Numbered from the stretch's first letter, positions 6,311 to 15,225 are shown. The stretch is 51,042 bases of DNA from Acidimicrobiia bacterium (GCA_024281095.1 JAMXLJ010000113.1:1-51042); one strand, 5' to 3'. The notes: a model not told the origin generated them from the sequence alone. Numbers and translations: made by a program.

Positions 6311-7693
6311 ATGAGTACCGAAGGGCCGGAACCCCGACGGCGGCGAGGATTGTTCGGCTCCTGGCGCAGGCTCGAGCCCGGCGTGGCCGAGGAGCAGGCC
6401 GCCATGACCGGTCGTGAGCTCGAAGATCCGGACGACGCGGCACGGTCGTCCGCTGACGAGACGAGGAGCGACGCTGCAGTGGACCCCGTCGAGCGGCACG
6501 ATGCCGCTTCGGAACGCACCCGTGACGTGACACAGCCCTCGGACGGAACGGTTGAGCGTCGCGTCGGCTCCGTAAACGGCGAGGCGACGCCCACCGAGGG
6601 ATACGGAGGGCACGTGGGCCTGAGCGGGCATGTGCGCCTCGTCCCGAACGAAGCGCCGGCAACGCCGTCGACCCCGGCCGAGCCTCCGTCAGTGGCCGCG
6701 CCGGCGCCAACACCGGCACCCGCGCCGGCCGTCGTGACGCCGCCCGGCACGACGGAGGCCGATGGTGCCGCGGCCGGAACGGAGCCCGCCGTGCCGGAAA
6801 CTGTCTCGCAGACGGTCGCGGCCAGCGATGCAGAGCCCGGGTTGGTCACGACCGCGGACGGAACCGCGGGCGACGTCGAGGACGAGACGACGGAGGACGC
6901 GCCGGAGTCGCTCGAGCTCCCATGCATCTTGGCGATCGCGAACCAGAAAGGCGGCGTCGGCAAGACGACGACGGCGGTGAATCTCGGCGCATCGCTCGCC
7001 GAGCTGGGCCATCGTGTCCTCGTTGTCGACCTCGACCCGCAAGGAAACGCGACAACCGGACTGGGCATCAACCCGCGCAACCTCGAGAGCTCGATCTACG
7101 ACGTCGTCATGAACGACGTCAGGGTCGAGGACTGTGTCGAGCCGACCAGCCTCAAGAACCTGTTCGTGGTGCCCGCAACCATCGACCTGGCAGGGGCGGA
7201 GATCGAGCTGGTTCCCGCATTCAGTCGAGAGCTGAAGCTCCGTCGCGCCCTCGAGGAGGTGCGGGACGATTACGACTTCGTCCTCATCGACTGTCCACCG
7301 TCGCTCGGCTTGCTCACGGTGAATGGTCTCGCGGCAGCCGACGCGGTTGTCGTTCCCATCCAATGCGAGTACTACGCGCTCGAGGGCCTCGGTCAACTGC
7401 TGCGCAACGTCGCGCTCGTGCGCACGAACCTCAACCCGACCCTGGACGTCCGCGGCATCGTGCTCACGATGTACGACGCCCGAACGAAGCTCGCCGACCA
7501 GGTCGAGCAGGAGGTGCGTGAGCACTTCGGTGCGAAGGTCTACAGAGCAGTCGTGCCGCGGACGGTCCGACTCTCGGAGGCACCGTCCTTCGGTCAGCCC
7601 ATCATCGTGTTCGATCCCACGTCTCGCGGCGCGATCGCCTACCGCGAGCTTGCGAAGGAGGTCAGCCGTGGCGCGGCAAGGCGGGTTGGGTAA
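6311..7693 (+). CDS. parA: Chromosome partitioning ATPase ParA with long N-terminal extension
   Basis: ParA is the ATPase that moves ParB-parS complexes over the nucleoid. The ATPase core starts near residue 205 with ILAIANQKGGVGKTTTAVN; the deviant Walker A lysines are K213 and K218. It continues with VVDLDPQGNATTGLGI, FVLIDCPPSLGLLTVNGL and the C-terminal RTVRLSEAPSFGQPI. The ATG at 6311 has a GAGAGGAG ribosome-binding site at 6297-6304 and gives 460 residues. An ATG at 6278 is possible but its GGAGG touches the start codon. The first 205 residues are acidic and Ala/Pro/Thr-rich with no recognisable fold, far longer than in classic Soj. Its 3' end overlaps parB by 26 nt, implying coupled translation. 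Confidence 0.95.
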   Translation: MSTEGPEPRRRRGLFGSWRRLEPGVAEEQAAMTGRELEDPDDAARSSADETRSDAAVDPVERHDAASERTRDVTQPSDGTVERRVGSVNGEATPTEGYGGHVGLSGHVRLVPNEAPATPSTPAEPPSVAAPAPTPAPAPAVVTPPGTTEADGAAAGTEPAVPETVSQTVAASDAEPGLVTTADGTAGDVEDETTEDAPESLELPCILAIANQKGGVGKTTTAVNLGASLAELGHRVLVVDLDPQGNATTGLGINPRNLESSIYDVVMNDVRVEDCVEPTSLKNLFVVPATIDLAGAEIELVPAFSRELKLRRALEEVRDDYDFVLIDCPPSLGLLTVNGLAAADAVVVPIQCEYYALEGLGQLLRNVALVRTNLNPTLDVRGIVLTMYDARTKLADQVEQEVREHFGAKVYRAVVPRTVRLSEAPSFGQPIIVFDPTSRGAIAYRELAKEVSRGAARRVG

Positions 7694-8567
7694 GGGGCTT
7701 GGGGCGCTCATCCCGACGGGCTCCGTTATCGAGAGCCCAAGTGGTCTGGAGGAGGTCCCGGTTGCGGCAGTACGTCCGAACCGTTTCCAGCCGCGTGCGC
7801 GGTTCGACGAGGAAGAGCTGACCTCGCTGGCGGAGTCCATCCGCGAGGTGGGCGTCCTTCAGCCCATCCTGGTGCGTCCCATCGGCGACCAGTACGAGCT
7901 CGTCGCCGGTGAGCGTCGATGGCGAGCGGCCCGGCGGGTCGGTCTCCAGACGATTCCTGCGCTGGTACGCGAGACCGACGACACGGCCTCCCTGGAGCAT
8001 GCGCTCGTCGAAAACCTCCACAGGGCCGACCTCAACCCGCTCGAAGAAGCGGCGGCGTACCAGCAACTGATCGAAGACTTCCAGCTCACCCACGAGCAGA
8101 TCGCAACCCGCGTGGGCCAGAGCCGGGCCGCGGTCACGAACAAGCTCCGGCTGCTGCAACTGCCGCCCGCGGTGCAGAAGCTCGTCCAGGAGGGGCAGCT
8201 CGACATGGGCCACGCCCGGGCACTGCTCGGGACGCCCGACCGGGCGTACCAGGAGCAGCTGGCCCGTCGCATTGCGGCGGAAGGTCTGTCGGTCCGGGCA
8301 GTCGAGGAGGCGATCCGAGCGCGGCAGCAGGACCCGGGCGCCGACAAGGTTCGGACGAACTCGGCGACCAAGCGGCTCCGGCCGCCTGGGCTCCTCGAGC
8401 TCGAGGACCTTCTCGGCGACTATCTCGATACGCGGGTCAAAGTCGACATGGGTGCGCGGAAGGGTCGAGTGGTGATCGAGTTCTCGACGCTCGAGGACCT
8501 CGAGCGGATCTATCGCCAGATGACCGAACCGGCGCCCGCGCCCGCGAGTGAGCCGCGCGCAACCTGA
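7668..8567 (+). CDS. parB: Chromosome partitioning protein ParB
   Basis: CTP-dependent clamp that loads at parS. The 299-residue product starts VARQGGLGKGLGALIPTGS, the usual N-terminal ParA-contact peptide. The CTP-binding motifs follow (LVAGERRWRAARRVG and ALVENLHRADLNPLEEA), then a helix-turn-helix (THEQIATRVGQSRAAVTNKL) and the C-terminal dimer domain (KGRVVIEFSTLEDLERIY). The GTG start at 7668 lies inside the end of parA and is preceded by AAGGAGG (7655-7661). The cognate parS sites are 1.6 kb upstream. It converges on the CwlM-like gene, with 15 bp between the stops and no visible terminator. Confidence 0.96.
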   Translation: MARQGGLGKGLGALIPTGSVIESPSGLEEVPVAAVRPNRFQPRARFDEEELTSLAESIREVGVLQPILVRPIGDQYELVAGERRWRAARRVGLQTIPALVRETDDTASLEHALVENLHRADLNPLEEAAAYQQLIEDFQLTHEQIATRVGQSRAAVTNKLRLLQLPPAVQKLVQEGQLDMGHARALLGTPDRAYQEQLARRIAAEGLSVRAVEEAIRARQQDPGADKVRTNSATKRLRPPGLLELEDLLGDYLDTRVKVDMGARKGRVVIEFSTLEDLERIYRQMTEPAPAPASEPRAT

Positions 8568-8582
8568 TCGCGGGCACTCGCC

Positions 8583-9575
8583 TCAGCCGTCGGCGCCCGG
8601 CGGCTCTTCGAGTCCACGGCGCACGCCGCGTACGATGGCTCGGCCGACGACGCTCACGTCGTGCACGAGGCGACGCATCGCCTCGAGGTCTCCCTGCTGC
8701 ACGAGCTCGCACACGACGGCGGCCATGCGGGTCTCGCGGAGCAAGGGGTAGGTCCTCGCGAACGGCTCCGGTGCAGCCGGCATGATGACGCCGGCGAGCT
8801 CGTGCTGGATTGCCCGAGCGAGCTGGTAGCCCCCCTCCGACCGGAACGTCGTCGTGGCGAAATAGGCGCAGCGGCATTCCCCATCTTCACCGAGCCGAAT
8901 GGCGAGGAACACGTGTGCGTCGAACTTGTTCGCGTTCGCGGCGACCTCGGAGTCGTCGAAGGTCGCGGCGTCGTACACCACGGTGGCGCCGTAGTCGAGC
9001 AGCCCACGCTCGACAACCGTGCCGAGCACCTCGAGGCCGGGCACGGTCGACAGATAGATGCGGCTGCTCGCGAGCGGCCGCCCGAAGCGAAGCGACTCGC
9101 GTTCGCGCACCGCGGCGATCGAGCCCGTACCCGGGGCGCCGAGACGAGCGAGCGCGGCGACGGTTTCCGGGCCCGCGATGCCGTCGACCGCGACGCCGGC
9201 GTTCCGTTGGAACTCTCGCAAGGCCTCGTTGGTCTGCTTTCCGAGGATGCCGTCTTCGCGACCGGCGTCGAAGCCGAGCGCGTTCAGGCGCCGTTGGAGC
9301 ACGGCGACGTCATCGCCCCGGAGCATCGGCTGCCGGTGGTACAAAAGGCGATCACCCAGCTGGAAACCGCTTTCCACCACCGCGCTCCAGGTCTGCGGCC
9401 CGCAGACACCGTCGACCCGAAGCCCCCGCTGTTCCTGGAAAATCCTTACAGCACCCTCGGTACCGCTTCCGTACTCACCCGGCTCGTCGTCGATCGAGTG
9501 GCCGAGGCGGCTCAACCTCTGCTGGAGGTCCCGAACGGGCTCGCCGCCGTCACCGCGACGGAGGACCTGGGTCAA
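8583..9575 (-). CDS. CwlM-like peptidoglycan-binding protein with degenerate amidase domain
   Basis: The 330-residue product has two peptidoglycan-binding (PG_binding_1) repeats at about residues 8-66 and 88-142, each ending VDG-GP-T. An N-acetylmuramoyl-alanine amidase (Amidase_3)-like domain spans about 170-320. The zinc ligands of an active amidase are not there: the expected DPGHGG is replaced by YLSTVPGLEVLG, and the expected SIH reads AIR (residues 225-227). The Glu of VCELV (290) remains. In mycobacteria the gene beside trxB-trxC is cwlM, whose product regulates MurA rather than cutting peptidoglycan; the same role is inferred here. The only early in-frame start is TTG 9575, overlapping the trxA stop by 3 nt (TTGA). 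No signal peptide is visible, which fits a cytoplasmic regulator. Confidence 0.82.
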   Translation of the reverse strand: MTQVLRRGDGGEPVRDLQQRLSRLGHSIDDEPGEYGSGTEGAVRIFQEQRGLRVDGVCGPQTWSAVVESGFQLGDRLLYHRQPMLRGDDVAVLQRRLNALGFDAGREDGILGKQTNEALREFQRNAGVAVDGIAGPETVAALARLGAPGTGSIAAVRERESLRFGRPLASSRIYLSTVPGLEVLGTVVERGLLDYGATVVYDAATFDDSEVAANANKFDAHVFLAIRLGEDGECRCAYFATTTFRSEGGYQLARAIQHELAGVIMPAAPEPFARTYPLLRETRMAAVVCELVQQGDLEAMRRLVHDVSVVGRAIVRGVRRGLEEPPGADG

Positions 9576-9901
9576 GCGATGAACTCGGCGAGGTCCTGGA
9601 GGAGCTGGCCCTTCCCCTTCGCACCGACGAGGCGCTTCACCGGCTGACCTTCCTGGAAGACCAGCAAGGTGGGGATGCTCATCACGTCGAAACGACGCGC
9701 GGTGTCGGGGTTGTCGTCGACATTGAGCTTCGCGACGGTGAGCTTGCCCTGGTGCTCGGCGGCGATCTCCTCGAGCGCGGGCGCAATCATCTTGCACGGG
9801 CCGCACCACTCGGCCCAGAAGTCGACGATCACCGGGGTCGTCGACCCGCCGACGGTCTCCTCGAAGGTCGCGTCGGACACGGTGAGGATCTGCTCAGACA
9901 C
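9572..9901 (-). CDS. trxA: Thioredoxin
   Basis: Small dithiol reductase for cytoplasmic proteins, kept reduced by TrxB. The 109-residue form starts VSEQILTVSDATFEETV and carries the active site WAEWCGPCKM (Cys33, Cys36) and the cis-proline loop MSIPTLLVFQ. I chose the GTG at 9901 because a GGAAAGGAA ribosome-binding site lies about 8 nt upstream. An upstream in-frame GTG at 9928 would add nine residues but places that site inside the gene. It lies between trxB and the CwlM-like gene, as in Mycobacterium. Confidence 0.96.
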   Translation of the reverse strand: MSEQILTVSDATFEETVGGSTTPVIVDFWAEWCGPCKMIAPALEEIAAEHQGKLTVAKLNVDDNPDTARRFDVMSIPTLLVFQEGQPVKRLVGAKGKGQLLQDLAEFIA

Positions 9902-10056
9902 GAACGGGTTCCTTTCCAGTCGCGTCACCGGGGTGCCCCGCGGGAACGCTGCATTCTACTGACGGCTCGAACACCACAGCGGGGGTCGACATTCCTGCAC
10001 AGTGCGGACGGAGCGGCGCGGACGGAGCTTGGCTCCGCCCGGCGCAGCCCGCCGCG
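9902..10056 (-). terminator. trxB-trxA spacer with a GC-rich hairpin
   Basis: This 155-bp spacer contains a 9-bp hairpin (one G-U pair) with loop CAA centred at 10030 and no U-tract. It could attenuate transcription between trxB and trxA or be incidental. No promoter is clear. Confidence 0.3.
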
Positions 10057-10998
10057 TCAACCGTGATGCTTGCCGTGGGCCTGCGCTTCCAGCCAGCGCT
10101 CGGCTTCGATCGCGGCCATGCACCCGGTGCCCGCGGCCGTGATGGCCTGGCGGTACACGTGGTCCTGCACGTCGCCGCACGCAAACACGCCGTCGACCGA
10201 CGTCCGCATCGTGCCGTCGTACGTGACCACATAGCCGTTCGGGTCCAGGTCGAGTTGACCGTGGAACAATGCGGTGTTGGGCGTGTGGCCGATCGCCACG
10301 AACATGCCGCCGACCTCGAGATCGCACGTCGAGCCAGTCTCGATGTCGCGCAGCGCGAGCGCTTCGACCTTGCCGTTGCCGATCACGTCGTCGACGACCG
10401 TGTTCCAACGGAACTCGATCTTCGGGTTCGCGAAGGCACGATCCTGCATGATCTTCGACGCACGGAGCTCGTCGCGACGGTGGATGACAGTCACCTTGGT
10501 GGCGAACTTCGTGAGGAAGATCGCCTCTTCCATCGCGGAGTCGCCGCCGCCGATGACCGCGATCTCCTGGTCGCGGAAGAAGAATCCGTCACAGGTCGCG
10601 CAGGTCGAGACACCGTGGCCGAGGAGGCGCTGCTCCGACTCGAGGCCGAGCATCAGCGCGGACGCACCCGTGGAGACGATGACGGCTTCCGCCTGGTACT
10701 CCTGGCCGCCCGCCCAGATCCTGAAGGGACGCGAGGAGAAGTCGACGCGGTCGGCGTCGATGGTGAGGTACTCGGCGCCGAATCGTTCGGCCTGGGCCCG
10801 GAAGCGCTCCATCAACTCGGGACCGATGATGCCTTCGGGGAAGCCGGGATAGTTCTCGACCTCGGTCGTGAGCATGAGTTGACCGCCCGCTCCGAGGCCC
10901 TCGATCACCAGCGGCAAGAGGTCGGCGCGGGCCGTGTAGACCGCGGCCGTGAGCCCCGCCGGCCCGGATCCCAGGATGATGACGTTGCGAACAGTCAT
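10057..10998 (-). CDS. trxB: Thioredoxin-disulfide reductase
   Basis: FAD- and NADPH-dependent enzyme that reduces thioredoxin. The 313-residue product has the FAD-binding [10 protein letters not shown] motif at residues 10-19, the redox-active CATC (Cys133, Cys136) in [11 protein letters not shown], an NADPH-binding [10 protein letters not shown] segment and the C-terminal FAD motif [16 protein letters not shown]. The length is normal. The ATG start at 10998 is 13 nt from the stop of the small membrane-protein gene upstream, so it belongs to the leftward sigma/thioredoxin cluster. Confidence 0.97.
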   Translation of the reverse strand: MTVRNVIILGSGPAGLTAAVYTARADLLPLVIEGLGAGGQLMLTTEVENYPGFPEGIIGPELMERFRAQAERFGAEYLTIDADRVDFSSRPFRIWAGGQEYQAEAVIVSTGASALMLGLESEQRLLGHGVSTCATCDGFFFRDQEIAVIGGGDSAMEEAIFLTKFATKVTVIHRRDELRASKIMQDRAFANPKIEFRWNTVVDDVIGNGKVEALALRDIETGSTCDLEVGGMFVAIGHTPNTALFHGQLDLDPNGYVVTYDGTMRTSVDGVFACGDVQDHVYRQAITAAGTGCMAAIEAERWLEAQAHGKHHG

Positions 10999-11011
10999 GT
11001 TCCCTCGCCGT

Positions 11012-11290
11012 TCAGGCCGGTCGGGGCGACCGGCGTGACCAGCAGAACGCGCCGGCGATCACGGAGATTCCCCCCACGATGAGCCACGCCGCCCACACGG
11101 GCAGTGCGATCGACAGCAGGCGGAACACCATGATCGCGAGCAGCAGCAGAGCGGTGATCACGAAGAACGAGGCGAGAAGGCCGTAGACGACGGCACGGGC
11201 GGCCGATTCCACGGGGACGACCGCGCGGTCGCGGACCGTCGTGACGACACGCTCGACGGTGTCCGCCGCTTCGCTCGTCCAGTCGCTCAT
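11012..11290 (-). CDS. Small two-helix membrane protein, unknown function
   Basis: The 92-residue product has an amphipathic N-terminus ([20 protein letters not shown]) followed by two hydrophobic segments, around [20 protein letters not shown] and [19 protein letters not shown], and a short basic tail. It resembles the small holin-like or DUF-type actinobacterial membrane proteins, but I cannot name a family. The ATG at 11290 is chosen over the adjacent GTG at 11293 because GAGGAG lies 6 nt upstream. The position between the anti-sigma factor and trxB suggests membership of the same transcription unit. Confidence 0.75.
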   Translation of the reverse strand: MSDWTSEAADTVERVVTTVRDRAVVPVESAARAVVYGLLASFFVITALLLLAIMVFRLLSIALPVWAAWLIVGGISVIAGAFCWSRRSPRPA

Positions 11291-11370
11291 CACCGCTCCT
11301 CGCTGGTCAACCGGCGCCGGGCAGCGTACAGGTCGGGACCTTCATCGCCCACGGTCCGCACTGTTGTCAT
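11290..11370 (-). CDS. Possible 26-residue peptide between anti-sigma factor and membrane protein
   Basis: A short frame from ATG 11370 encodes a 26-residue charged peptide ending RRRLTSEER. Its stop overlaps the start of the next gene in the pattern typical of coupled genes, and it starts 5 nt after the anti-sigma stop. There is no clear ribosome-binding site. It may be a real small coupled gene or chance. Confidence 0.25.
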   Translation of the reverse strand: MTTVRTVGDEGPDLYAARRRLTSEER

Positions 11371-11375
11371 GGTGA

Positions 11376-12185
11376 TCAGGTCGACTGCGACGTCAACACC
11401 GCGCAGGTGGCCCGGTCGGCGACGAAGACGATCGACCGTACGCCGCGATGCACTCCCATCACCACGACGTCGCGGCCTTGGAACGTCGCAGTCGCGAGCA
11501 GGACGACGCGGTCGGACGAGCCCGCACGCCCCGGGTCGACGAGAGCGGCGCACCTCAGAGCCGCATCGCGGCCGGCGGTGTCGGGCGTCGCGGGCGCGGT
11601 CGGTGCCGGCGACGTGCTCCTCGCCTGCTGGTTCGCCGCGGCCGCACCCGCGGGCGGCTCGTCGTTGGCGTGGGCGGGCAGGCCGGCGAGGCGGTTCGAG
11701 AGCACCATGCGCAAGGCGGCGGGATCGCTGACGTCGCCGACCGCGCCGACGAATGCACCGTTCTCGATCAACGGTTGCGCCGCGGAACCTGCAACCGACT
11801 TCGACGCCTTGCCCGCACTTCCTCCGCCGACCCGGCTGAGCGCGAACCCGGCACCGAAGAGAACCGCGACGATGGCCGCGACGGCGAGGAGCGGGCGCCA
11901 CACGCGCTGGGTACGACGCTCGCGCGGCGCCGGGAGACGGTCCTTCGCCTCGAGCACGAGGTGTCGGCGGGTCGCGCGATCGAGGGACGGCGCGCCGACT
12001 GCAACCGCGGCGCGTGCCCGATCGAGCTCCCGGCGCCGTTCGTCGAACCCGCTCCAAGCGGAGAGGCGCCGTTCGACCTCGGTCAGTGACTGGTCGCGCT
12101 CGGCGGCGAAGTCGGCGAGCTCGCCGTCGATCGCGGCCGAGACCGCTTCGTCAGTGTCGTCGCCGAAGGGAGGAGTATCACTCAT
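11376..12185 (-). CDS. Putative transmembrane anti-sigma factor
   Basis: The 269-residue product has a cytoplasmic N-terminal part (MSDTPPFGDDTDEAVSAAID and the helical LSAWSGFDERRRELDRARA), one membrane helix at about residues 97-118 (RPLLAVAAIVAVLFGAGFAL) and an exported C-terminal domain of about 150 residues. It begins with an ATGA overlap at the end of the ECF sigma gene, the usual arrangement for a cognate anti-sigma factor. It lacks the HxxxCxxC zinc motif, so it is not a ZAS-type anti-sigma. The mycobacterial gene in this position is the anti-SigM factor RsmA. Regulated release, for example by proteolysis, is inferred only. Confidence 0.75.
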   Translation of the reverse strand: MSDTPPFGDDTDEAVSAAIDGELADFAAERDQSLTEVERRLSAWSGFDERRRELDRARAAVAVGAPSLDRATRRHLVLEAKDRLPAPRERRTQRVWRPLLAVAAIVAVLFGAGFALSRVGGGSAGKASKSVAGSAAQPLIENGAFVGAVGDVSDPAALRMVLSNRLAGLPAHANDEPPAGAAAANQQARSTSPAPTAPATPDTAGRDAALRCAALVDPGRAGSSDRVVLLATATFQGRDVVVMGVHRGVRSIVFVADRATCAVLTSQST

Positions 12186-12757
12186 CGTGGTTCCGAGGGT
12201 TCCGACGTTCGGCCGGCGTGCTGTGCTCCCGACAATGCGCGCGCGAGCGCGGCGCGCCCGCGCGCGATGCGACTCCGAACAGTCCCGGCGGGAATGTCGA
12301 GGATCGCGCCGATCTGCGCGTAGTCGAGGTCGGCGAGGTCCCGGAGCACCAGTGCGGCCCGGAAATCGATGGGCACCTCGCGCAACGCCGCGTCGATCAG
12401 GAGCTGATCGTCGACGCGTGACTCCATCGAGGTCTCGGTGGGGCGTTCGGGGAGGATGTCCGCGGGCACGGGGCGTCGCGACCTCCGGCGCACCTCGTCG
12501 AGGGCTGCGTTCGTGGCGACGCGATAGAGCCACGTGGTGAAGGCGGATGCCCCGCTGAACCGGCCGATGCCACGTGTGATCGCGACGAGCGCCTCTTGTG
12601 TCGCGTCGAGCGCGTCCTCGCGGTTACCCACGATGCGCACACACAGCGCGTAGACCCGTTGCGCGTGGCGGTCGAGCAGCGCGTCGAGCGCGTGACGATC
12701 GCCCGTTGCAGCCCGCGACGCGAGCTGCTCGTCGGATGGCCCGTCGTCAGGAGGCAA
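12182..12757 (-). CDS. ECF RNA polymerase sigma factor (SigM-like)
   Basis: The 191-residue product is a group IV sigma factor. Region 2 spans LDALLDRHAQRVYALCVRIV through DALDATQEALVAITRG and TWLYRVATNAALDEVRRR. Region 4 carries the helix-turn-helix LDYAQIGAILDIPAGTVRSR. The start is TTG at 12757, overlapping the end of the kinase gene by 11 nt; no better upstream codon exists, and a GAGG sits about 7 nt upstream. The Mycobacterium gene at this site, between murJ and trxB, is sigM, which controls envelope and exported-protein genes; target genes here are unknown. It is transcribed with its anti-sigma partner. Confidence 0.92.
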   Translation of the reverse strand: MPPDDGPSDEQLASRAATGDRHALDALLDRHAQRVYALCVRIVGNREDALDATQEALVAITRGIGRFSGASAFTTWLYRVATNAALDEVRRRSRRPVPADILPERPTETSMESRVDDQLLIDAALREVPIDFRAALVLRDLADLDYAQIGAILDIPAGTVRSRIARGRAALARALSGAQHAGRTSEPSEPR

Positions 12758-14303
12758 GTTCGACCTCGGCGATGCTCAGTCGTCCGCCCGCGGGGAGGTG
12801 GGTGAACCACAAGAGCACGTAGCGGCCCGTCTTCGCGGCATTCATGGAGAGGGTCGCGTCCGTACCGAGGTTCTGGCCGCTCGCGTCGGGTGCCAGCGTC
12901 GGAGCCGACTGCGGAGCCTGGTCCAGCACGTACACGTTCGCGTTCCAGCCCTGGTCGAGGGCGTGCACGGTTACGGTGCGTACCGACGACCGGCGCGCGA
13001 GTTGAAAGACAAGGCCGACACCTGTCTTCCCGCTGCCGCCGAAAGCGGGTGATTTGTAGCCCTCCGTCGACCAGATCGTGTTGCGGTCGCCGTCTGCAAC
13101 CTTGCCGACGTCGGCGTGGTGCTCGGCGCCGTCGCCGGGAGGCGGGTCGAAGTCCTCGACGTTCGCGATGCGCACCGGCGCCGAGCGCGCGGTGGCCGCG
13201 GGAGCGTTCGTGGCTCCGGTGACGCGGCCGGGACCGTCACCCCGGCCGGCGAAGGCGACCAGCAACACGACGACGCCGACGAGTGCGAGCAGGCCGACCA
13301 CGATCGACCGCGCGATGCGATGCCCACCGTGCGGCGCGCTCGACGTGAACGCGTGGTCGGGCGCCGTGACGTCGGTGGTGACCGGTGCAGGCGGCGGCGT
13401 GCGCATCGCATCGGACGCCGGCGGGTGAGCGGGCGGTGCGAACGCGCCGCTCATGCTGAGGTCGGGCACTGCGTCTCGGCGGAACGGCGCGAGGGCATCA
13501 CGCAGCTCGCTCGCGGACGCAGGCCGTCCGCCGGGGTCGCGAGTGAGCGCGCGGCCTACCACCTCCTGTACCGCACGCGGAACATCGGGACGCGCGACCG
13601 ACAGGGGAACCGGATCCGCACGGAGACGGGCGACGGCATTGGCGATTTCGTTGTCGGCATTGAACGGCGTCTGGCCGCAGAGCATCTCGTACAACACGAG
13701 GCCGAGCGCGTACACGTCGGTGCGCGCGTCCACGGGGCCGCCCTCGACCTGCTCGGGCGCGAGGTAACGCGCCGTACCAACGACGGCCCCCGCGCGCGTG
13801 AGCTCGCTCGTGCCCGCGGCTTTCGCGATGCCGAAGTCGGTGACCTTCACCCGCCCGTCGCGTTCGACGAGCACGTTGCCCGGCTTCACGTCGCGATGGA
13901 CGAGGCCCCGGGAGTGCGCGTGCTCGAGCGCGTCGGCGACTTGCGCGCCGATGTCGGCCGCTTCTCCGACCGGCAGCGTCCGGCGCTGGTCGAGCACGCG
14001 TCGCAACGTCGTACCTTCCACGAGCTCCATCACGATGTATGCGACGCCGTCGTCTTCGCCCGTGTCGTACGTCGCGACGATGCCCGGGTGCGTGAGACGG
14101 GCTGCGGCGATCGCCTCGTGACGGAAGCGCTGGCGTACGTGGTCGTCGTCGGCGAGGGTCGGCTCGAGGATCTTCACCGCGACGCGCCGGCGCAGAATCG
14201 GGTCTTCCGCCACCCAAACCCGGGCCATCCCGCCGCGGGCGACTTCCTCCACGAGCCGGTAGCGGCCGCCGAGCACACGCCCGGCCGCGAGCAGATCGTT
14301 CAT
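12747..14303 (-). CDS. Transmembrane Ser/Thr protein kinase with exported C-terminal domain
   Basis: The 518-residue product is a PknB-like kinase. Visible are the VAVKIL lysine (K44), catalytic loop VHRDVKPGN (H136, D138), DFG (156-158) and APEQ (182-185), so the core looks active. One membrane helix lies at about 333-352. The C-terminal 160 residues are exported and look like a beta-sandwich (F5/8-type C or carbohydrate-binding-like), with VADGDRNTIWSTEGY and VRTVTVHALDQGWNANVYVL. In Mycobacterium tuberculosis a catalytically dead kinase domain plus a similar exported domain is fused to the C-terminus of MurJ (Rv3910), just before sigM. Here the kinase is a separate gene in the equivalent spot, after murJ and degV and before the sigma factor. 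Confidence 0.92.
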   Translation of the reverse strand: MNDLLAAGRVLGGRYRLVEEVARGGMARVWVAEDPILRRRVAVKILEPTLADDDHVRQRFRHEAIAAARLTHPGIVATYDTGEDDGVAYIVMELVEGTTLRRVLDQRRTLPVGEAADIGAQVADALEHAHSRGLVHRDVKPGNVLVERDGRVKVTDFGIAKAAGTSELTRAGAVVGTARYLAPEQVEGGPVDARTDVYALGLVLYEMLCGQTPFNADNEIANAVARLRADPVPLSVARPDVPRAVQEVVGRALTRDPGGRPASASELRDALAPFRRDAVPDLSMSGAFAPPAHPPASDAMRTPPPAPVTTDVTAPDHAFTSSAPHGGHRIARSIVVGLLALVGVVVLLVAFAGRGDGPGRVTGATNAPAATARSAPVRIANVEDFDPPPGDGAEHHADVGKVADGDRNTIWSTEGYKSPAFGGSGKTGVGLVFQLARRSSVRTVTVHALDQGWNANVYVLDQAPQSAPTLAPDASGQNLGTDATLSMNAAKTGRYVLLWFTHLPAGGRLSIAEVELAS

Positions 14304-14336
14304 CGCTCCCGTGTCCGCGGTCCGCGCATCCGGCGA

Positions 14337-15173
14337 TCAGTGCGGCGTCTGGTAGGTCATGCCGATCACGCGCGGTCCGGCGTGCGTACCGATCACGGGA
14401 CCGATCTGACTGACGACGATCTCGTCACGCGGCGCTACGGGAGCGATCAGGTCGAGGAACTCCTCGATGTCCGGAGCGTCGCCGTGCAGCACCGACACGT
14501 TCTCGAACTGGCCCGGCTTGAGCTTCTCCGCGAGGTGACGCAGGGCCTTCGACCGGGTGCGGACCTTTCCCGCCTCCGCGACCACGCCGTCGCGCACCTC
14601 GACGACCGGCTTGATCGACAGCATCGACCCGAGCAGTGCCTGCGCCGCCCCGATGCGGCCGCCCTTGCGCAGGTACTCGAGCGTGTCGAGGGTGCCGTAC
14701 AGCTTCGTGCGGCCGCGCCGGTCGTACACCTCTTCGGTGATCGTCTGCAGGTCCGCGCCGGCGTCCGCCATGCGAGCCGCCGTGACGCACAGGGATCCGA
14801 TCGCGGCGGACACGTGGAGGGAGTCGATCACCTCGACGGGGCAGTCCGGCGTGACGGTGTTGGCCGCGACCTGGGCCGCCTGCATCGTGGCCGACAGCTT
14901 CGACGAGAGGTTGATGCAGACGATCCCGTCCGCCCCCTCGCGAACGAGCCGCCGGAAGACCTCCTCGAACGCGCCCGCGGACGGCGCCGAGGTCTCGGGT
15001 AGCACGGGCGAGCGGGCGAGCCGGCGCCAGAACTCGTCGGTGCCCAGCTCCTTGCGGTCGACCAGCTCCTCGTTGCCGAACCGGATGGTCAAGGGAACAA
15101 TCTCGATGCCGAGCTCCTCGACCAGGTACTCCGGGAGGTCGCAGGCGCTGTCGGTGACGACTCGAACCCCCAT
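14337..15173 (-). CDS. DegV family fatty-acid-binding protein
   Basis: DegV/FakB proteins bind a fatty acid and, with FakA, present it for phosphorylation; other roles are unknown. The 278-residue product starts MGVRVVTDSACDLPEYLVEE, then has TSAPSAGAFEEVFRRL, INLSSKLSATMQAA, the substrate-loop LEYLRKGGRIGAAQALLGS and IGPVIGTHAGPRVIGMTY at the end, all family landmarks. The ATG at 15173 has GAGGAGG 5 nt upstream and is preferred to the adjacent GTG. It is inserted between murJ and the kinase gene, where mycobacteria have nothing. No FakA gene is visible in this window. Confidence 0.93.
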   Translation of the reverse strand: MGVRVVTDSACDLPEYLVEELGIEIVPLTIRFGNEELVDRKELGTDEFWRRLARSPVLPETSAPSAGAFEEVFRRLVREGADGIVCINLSSKLSATMQAAQVAANTVTPDCPVEVIDSLHVSAAIGSLCVTAARMADAGADLQTITEEVYDRRGRTKLYGTLDTLEYLRKGGRIGAAQALLGSMLSIKPVVEVRDGVVAEAGKVRTRSKALRHLAEKLKPGQFENVSVLHGDAPDIEEFLDLIAPVAPRDEIVVSQIGPVIGTHAGPRVIGMTYQTPH

Positions 15174-15225
15174 CACAGCCTCCTCATCCCGGCGCGCCCC
15201 ATCGCCTGCAGGTCGTATCCCGAAC

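Noticed and set aside
8583-9575. Secreted peptidoglycan amidase
   Set aside because: No signal peptide, and the zinc-ligand motifs are replaced.
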